NCBI GenBank assembly: GCA_009780765.1
Contig: WQZK01000153.1
Location: forward strand, 1 to 5,001
Source: Defluviitaleaceae bacterium
Lineage (GTDB): Bacteria; Bacillota; Clostridia; Lachnospirales; UBA5962
Direction: 5' to 3'
Length of the DNA stretch: 5,001 nt
Shown here piece by piece: positions 4,569 to 5,001 of this stretch. The notes under the pieces were generated by a model. It made no database searches and was not told the origin of the DNA. It worked only from the letters and a program-made list of their open reading frames with translations. The number at the start of each line of letters is the position of its first letter. Positions within the stretch are counted from its first letter, which is position 1. A program made the position numbers and the translations under genes.

Positions 4569-5001
4569 TTAACCCCCTATAAAAACAGGGTATGCCGTAA
4601 CTAATTTATTTGTATTAGGTATTACTACAATTTTGATAGCGTTTTCGCCTAGCGTTCCTGCCCCTATAGTTGGTATTACATACTCACCATTAGCTGGCGG
4701 TATCATACTTCGTTTTTTCCAAGCTGCATTTGTAGCTCTTATTGGATGTTTTCTAAATACAGTATGCATTTTTTTATTGGGGTTCGTAGTAGGCTTTTCG
4801 TGTGTCATAACATGGTCCCAAGCATTTTCTCCTTTCCTATTAACAATACTATAATAATCCAACTTACCCAAACCATCATTATTCCCAGCAGTATTCGGCA
4901 GTGCTTTAGCTTTCTTTCCTAGTGCTTTACCTATTAGTTTTGCTAGCCCCCCAGCCGCACCTATCATACCTTTGACTGCCAGACTCAGCCCAAATGTAGC
5001 T
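4569..5001 (-). CDS. C-terminal end of a larger polymorphic toxin (5' part beyond window)
   Basis: The frame ends at TAA (4571-4569) and stays open to the right edge, giving 143 visible residues; the Met at 4967 is probably internal. The visible start is Gly/Ala/Leu-rich and amphipathic (AVKGMIGAAGGLAKLIGKA), as in linker or pre-toxin regions. Numbering from that Met, a compact ~100-residue domain begins around PNTAGNND (24-31). It contains WDHVMTHEKP (50-59), MHTVFRKHP (67-75), AAWKKR (81-86) and a C-terminal VVIPNTNKLVTAYP (114-127). It is highly basic (about 19 Lys/Arg against 7 Asp/Glu). The terminal 'VTAYP' strand and the conserved-looking His52, His56, His68, Arg72 and His74 resemble BECR-fold (barnase/EndoU/colicin E5-D/RelE) RNase toxins. 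That assignment is an inference; no family is recognised with certainty. The tight downstream immunity candidate supports the toxin reading. The delivery system cannot be seen. Confidence 0.7.
   Translation of the reverse strand, partial: ATFGLSLAVKGMIGAAGGLAKLIGKALGKKAKALPNTAGNNDGLGKLDYYSIVNRKGENAWDHVMTHEKPTTNPNKKMHTVFRKHPIRATNAAWKKRSMIPPANGEYVIPTIGAGTLGENAIKIVVIPNTNKLVTAYPVFIGG

Noticed and set aside
4633..4854. 73-codon hydrophobic plus-strand ORF
   Set aside because: It lies antisense to the toxin tail, whose frame is supported by its basic domain, stop placement and downstream RBS. The hydrophobicity is a by-product of the complementary codons.
1..5001. CRISPR array, IS element or riboswitch
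   Set aside because: No regularly spaced repeats, transposase motifs, terminal inverted repeats with target duplication or recognisable aptamer core were found on either strand.

Overview
The window is AT-rich bacterial DNA that uses the standard code (TGG is the Trp codon and TGA is not read through). The combination of protein families points to a low-GC Bacillota, probably a gut-type Clostridia relative. These are a large secreted protein with a DUF6273-like domain and InlB/Listeria-Bacteroides-type repeats, a short clostridial-type MGMT protein, Fe/Mn superoxide dismutase, and a polymorphic-toxin tail with a zinc-ribbon partner. The lineage is an inference from these families and not a direct identification.

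Layout from left to right. (1) Positions 1-2219, minus strand: the first 739 codons of a large secreted or surface protein whose C-terminus lies beyond the left edge. It has a signal peptide, a DUF6273-like domain, two InlB-type 'GWW...ARW' repeats and an Fn3-like module. Its last ~35 visible codons differ sharply in codon choice and GC from the rest. (2) Positions 2220-2635: an AT-rich non-coding stretch holding its likely promoter, a ~100-nt leader with direct repeats, and no convincing gene. (3) Positions 2636-2664: a strong bidirectional terminator. (4) Positions 2731-3795, minus strand: a Mn-type superoxide dismutase followed by a small MGMT-family DNA alkyltransferase. A 15-codon leader ORF with its own strong Shine-Dalgarno overlaps the start of the alkyltransferase. 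The two genes form a small stress and repair cluster, either as one operon or with an internal promoter. (5) Positions 3896-4024, plus strand: a tRNA-Pro gene driven by a perfect-consensus sigma-70 promoter. Its anticodon is AGG, which is unusual in bacteria. (6) Positions 4119-4193: a second strong bidirectional terminator and a REP-like palindrome. (7) Positions 4233-5001, minus strand: the C-terminal end of a larger polymorphic toxin, then 15 nt later a small acidic zinc-ribbon protein that is its probable immunity protein.

Most genes are on the minus strand; only the tRNA reads the other way. The two terminators separate three transcription units: the toxin/immunity module, the sod/ogt unit, and the surface-protein gene. 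The most promising items for follow-up are the uncharacterised toxin-immunity pair, the A34 proline tRNA, the recombinant-looking 3' end of the surface gene, and the overlapping leader ORF of the alkyltransferase.
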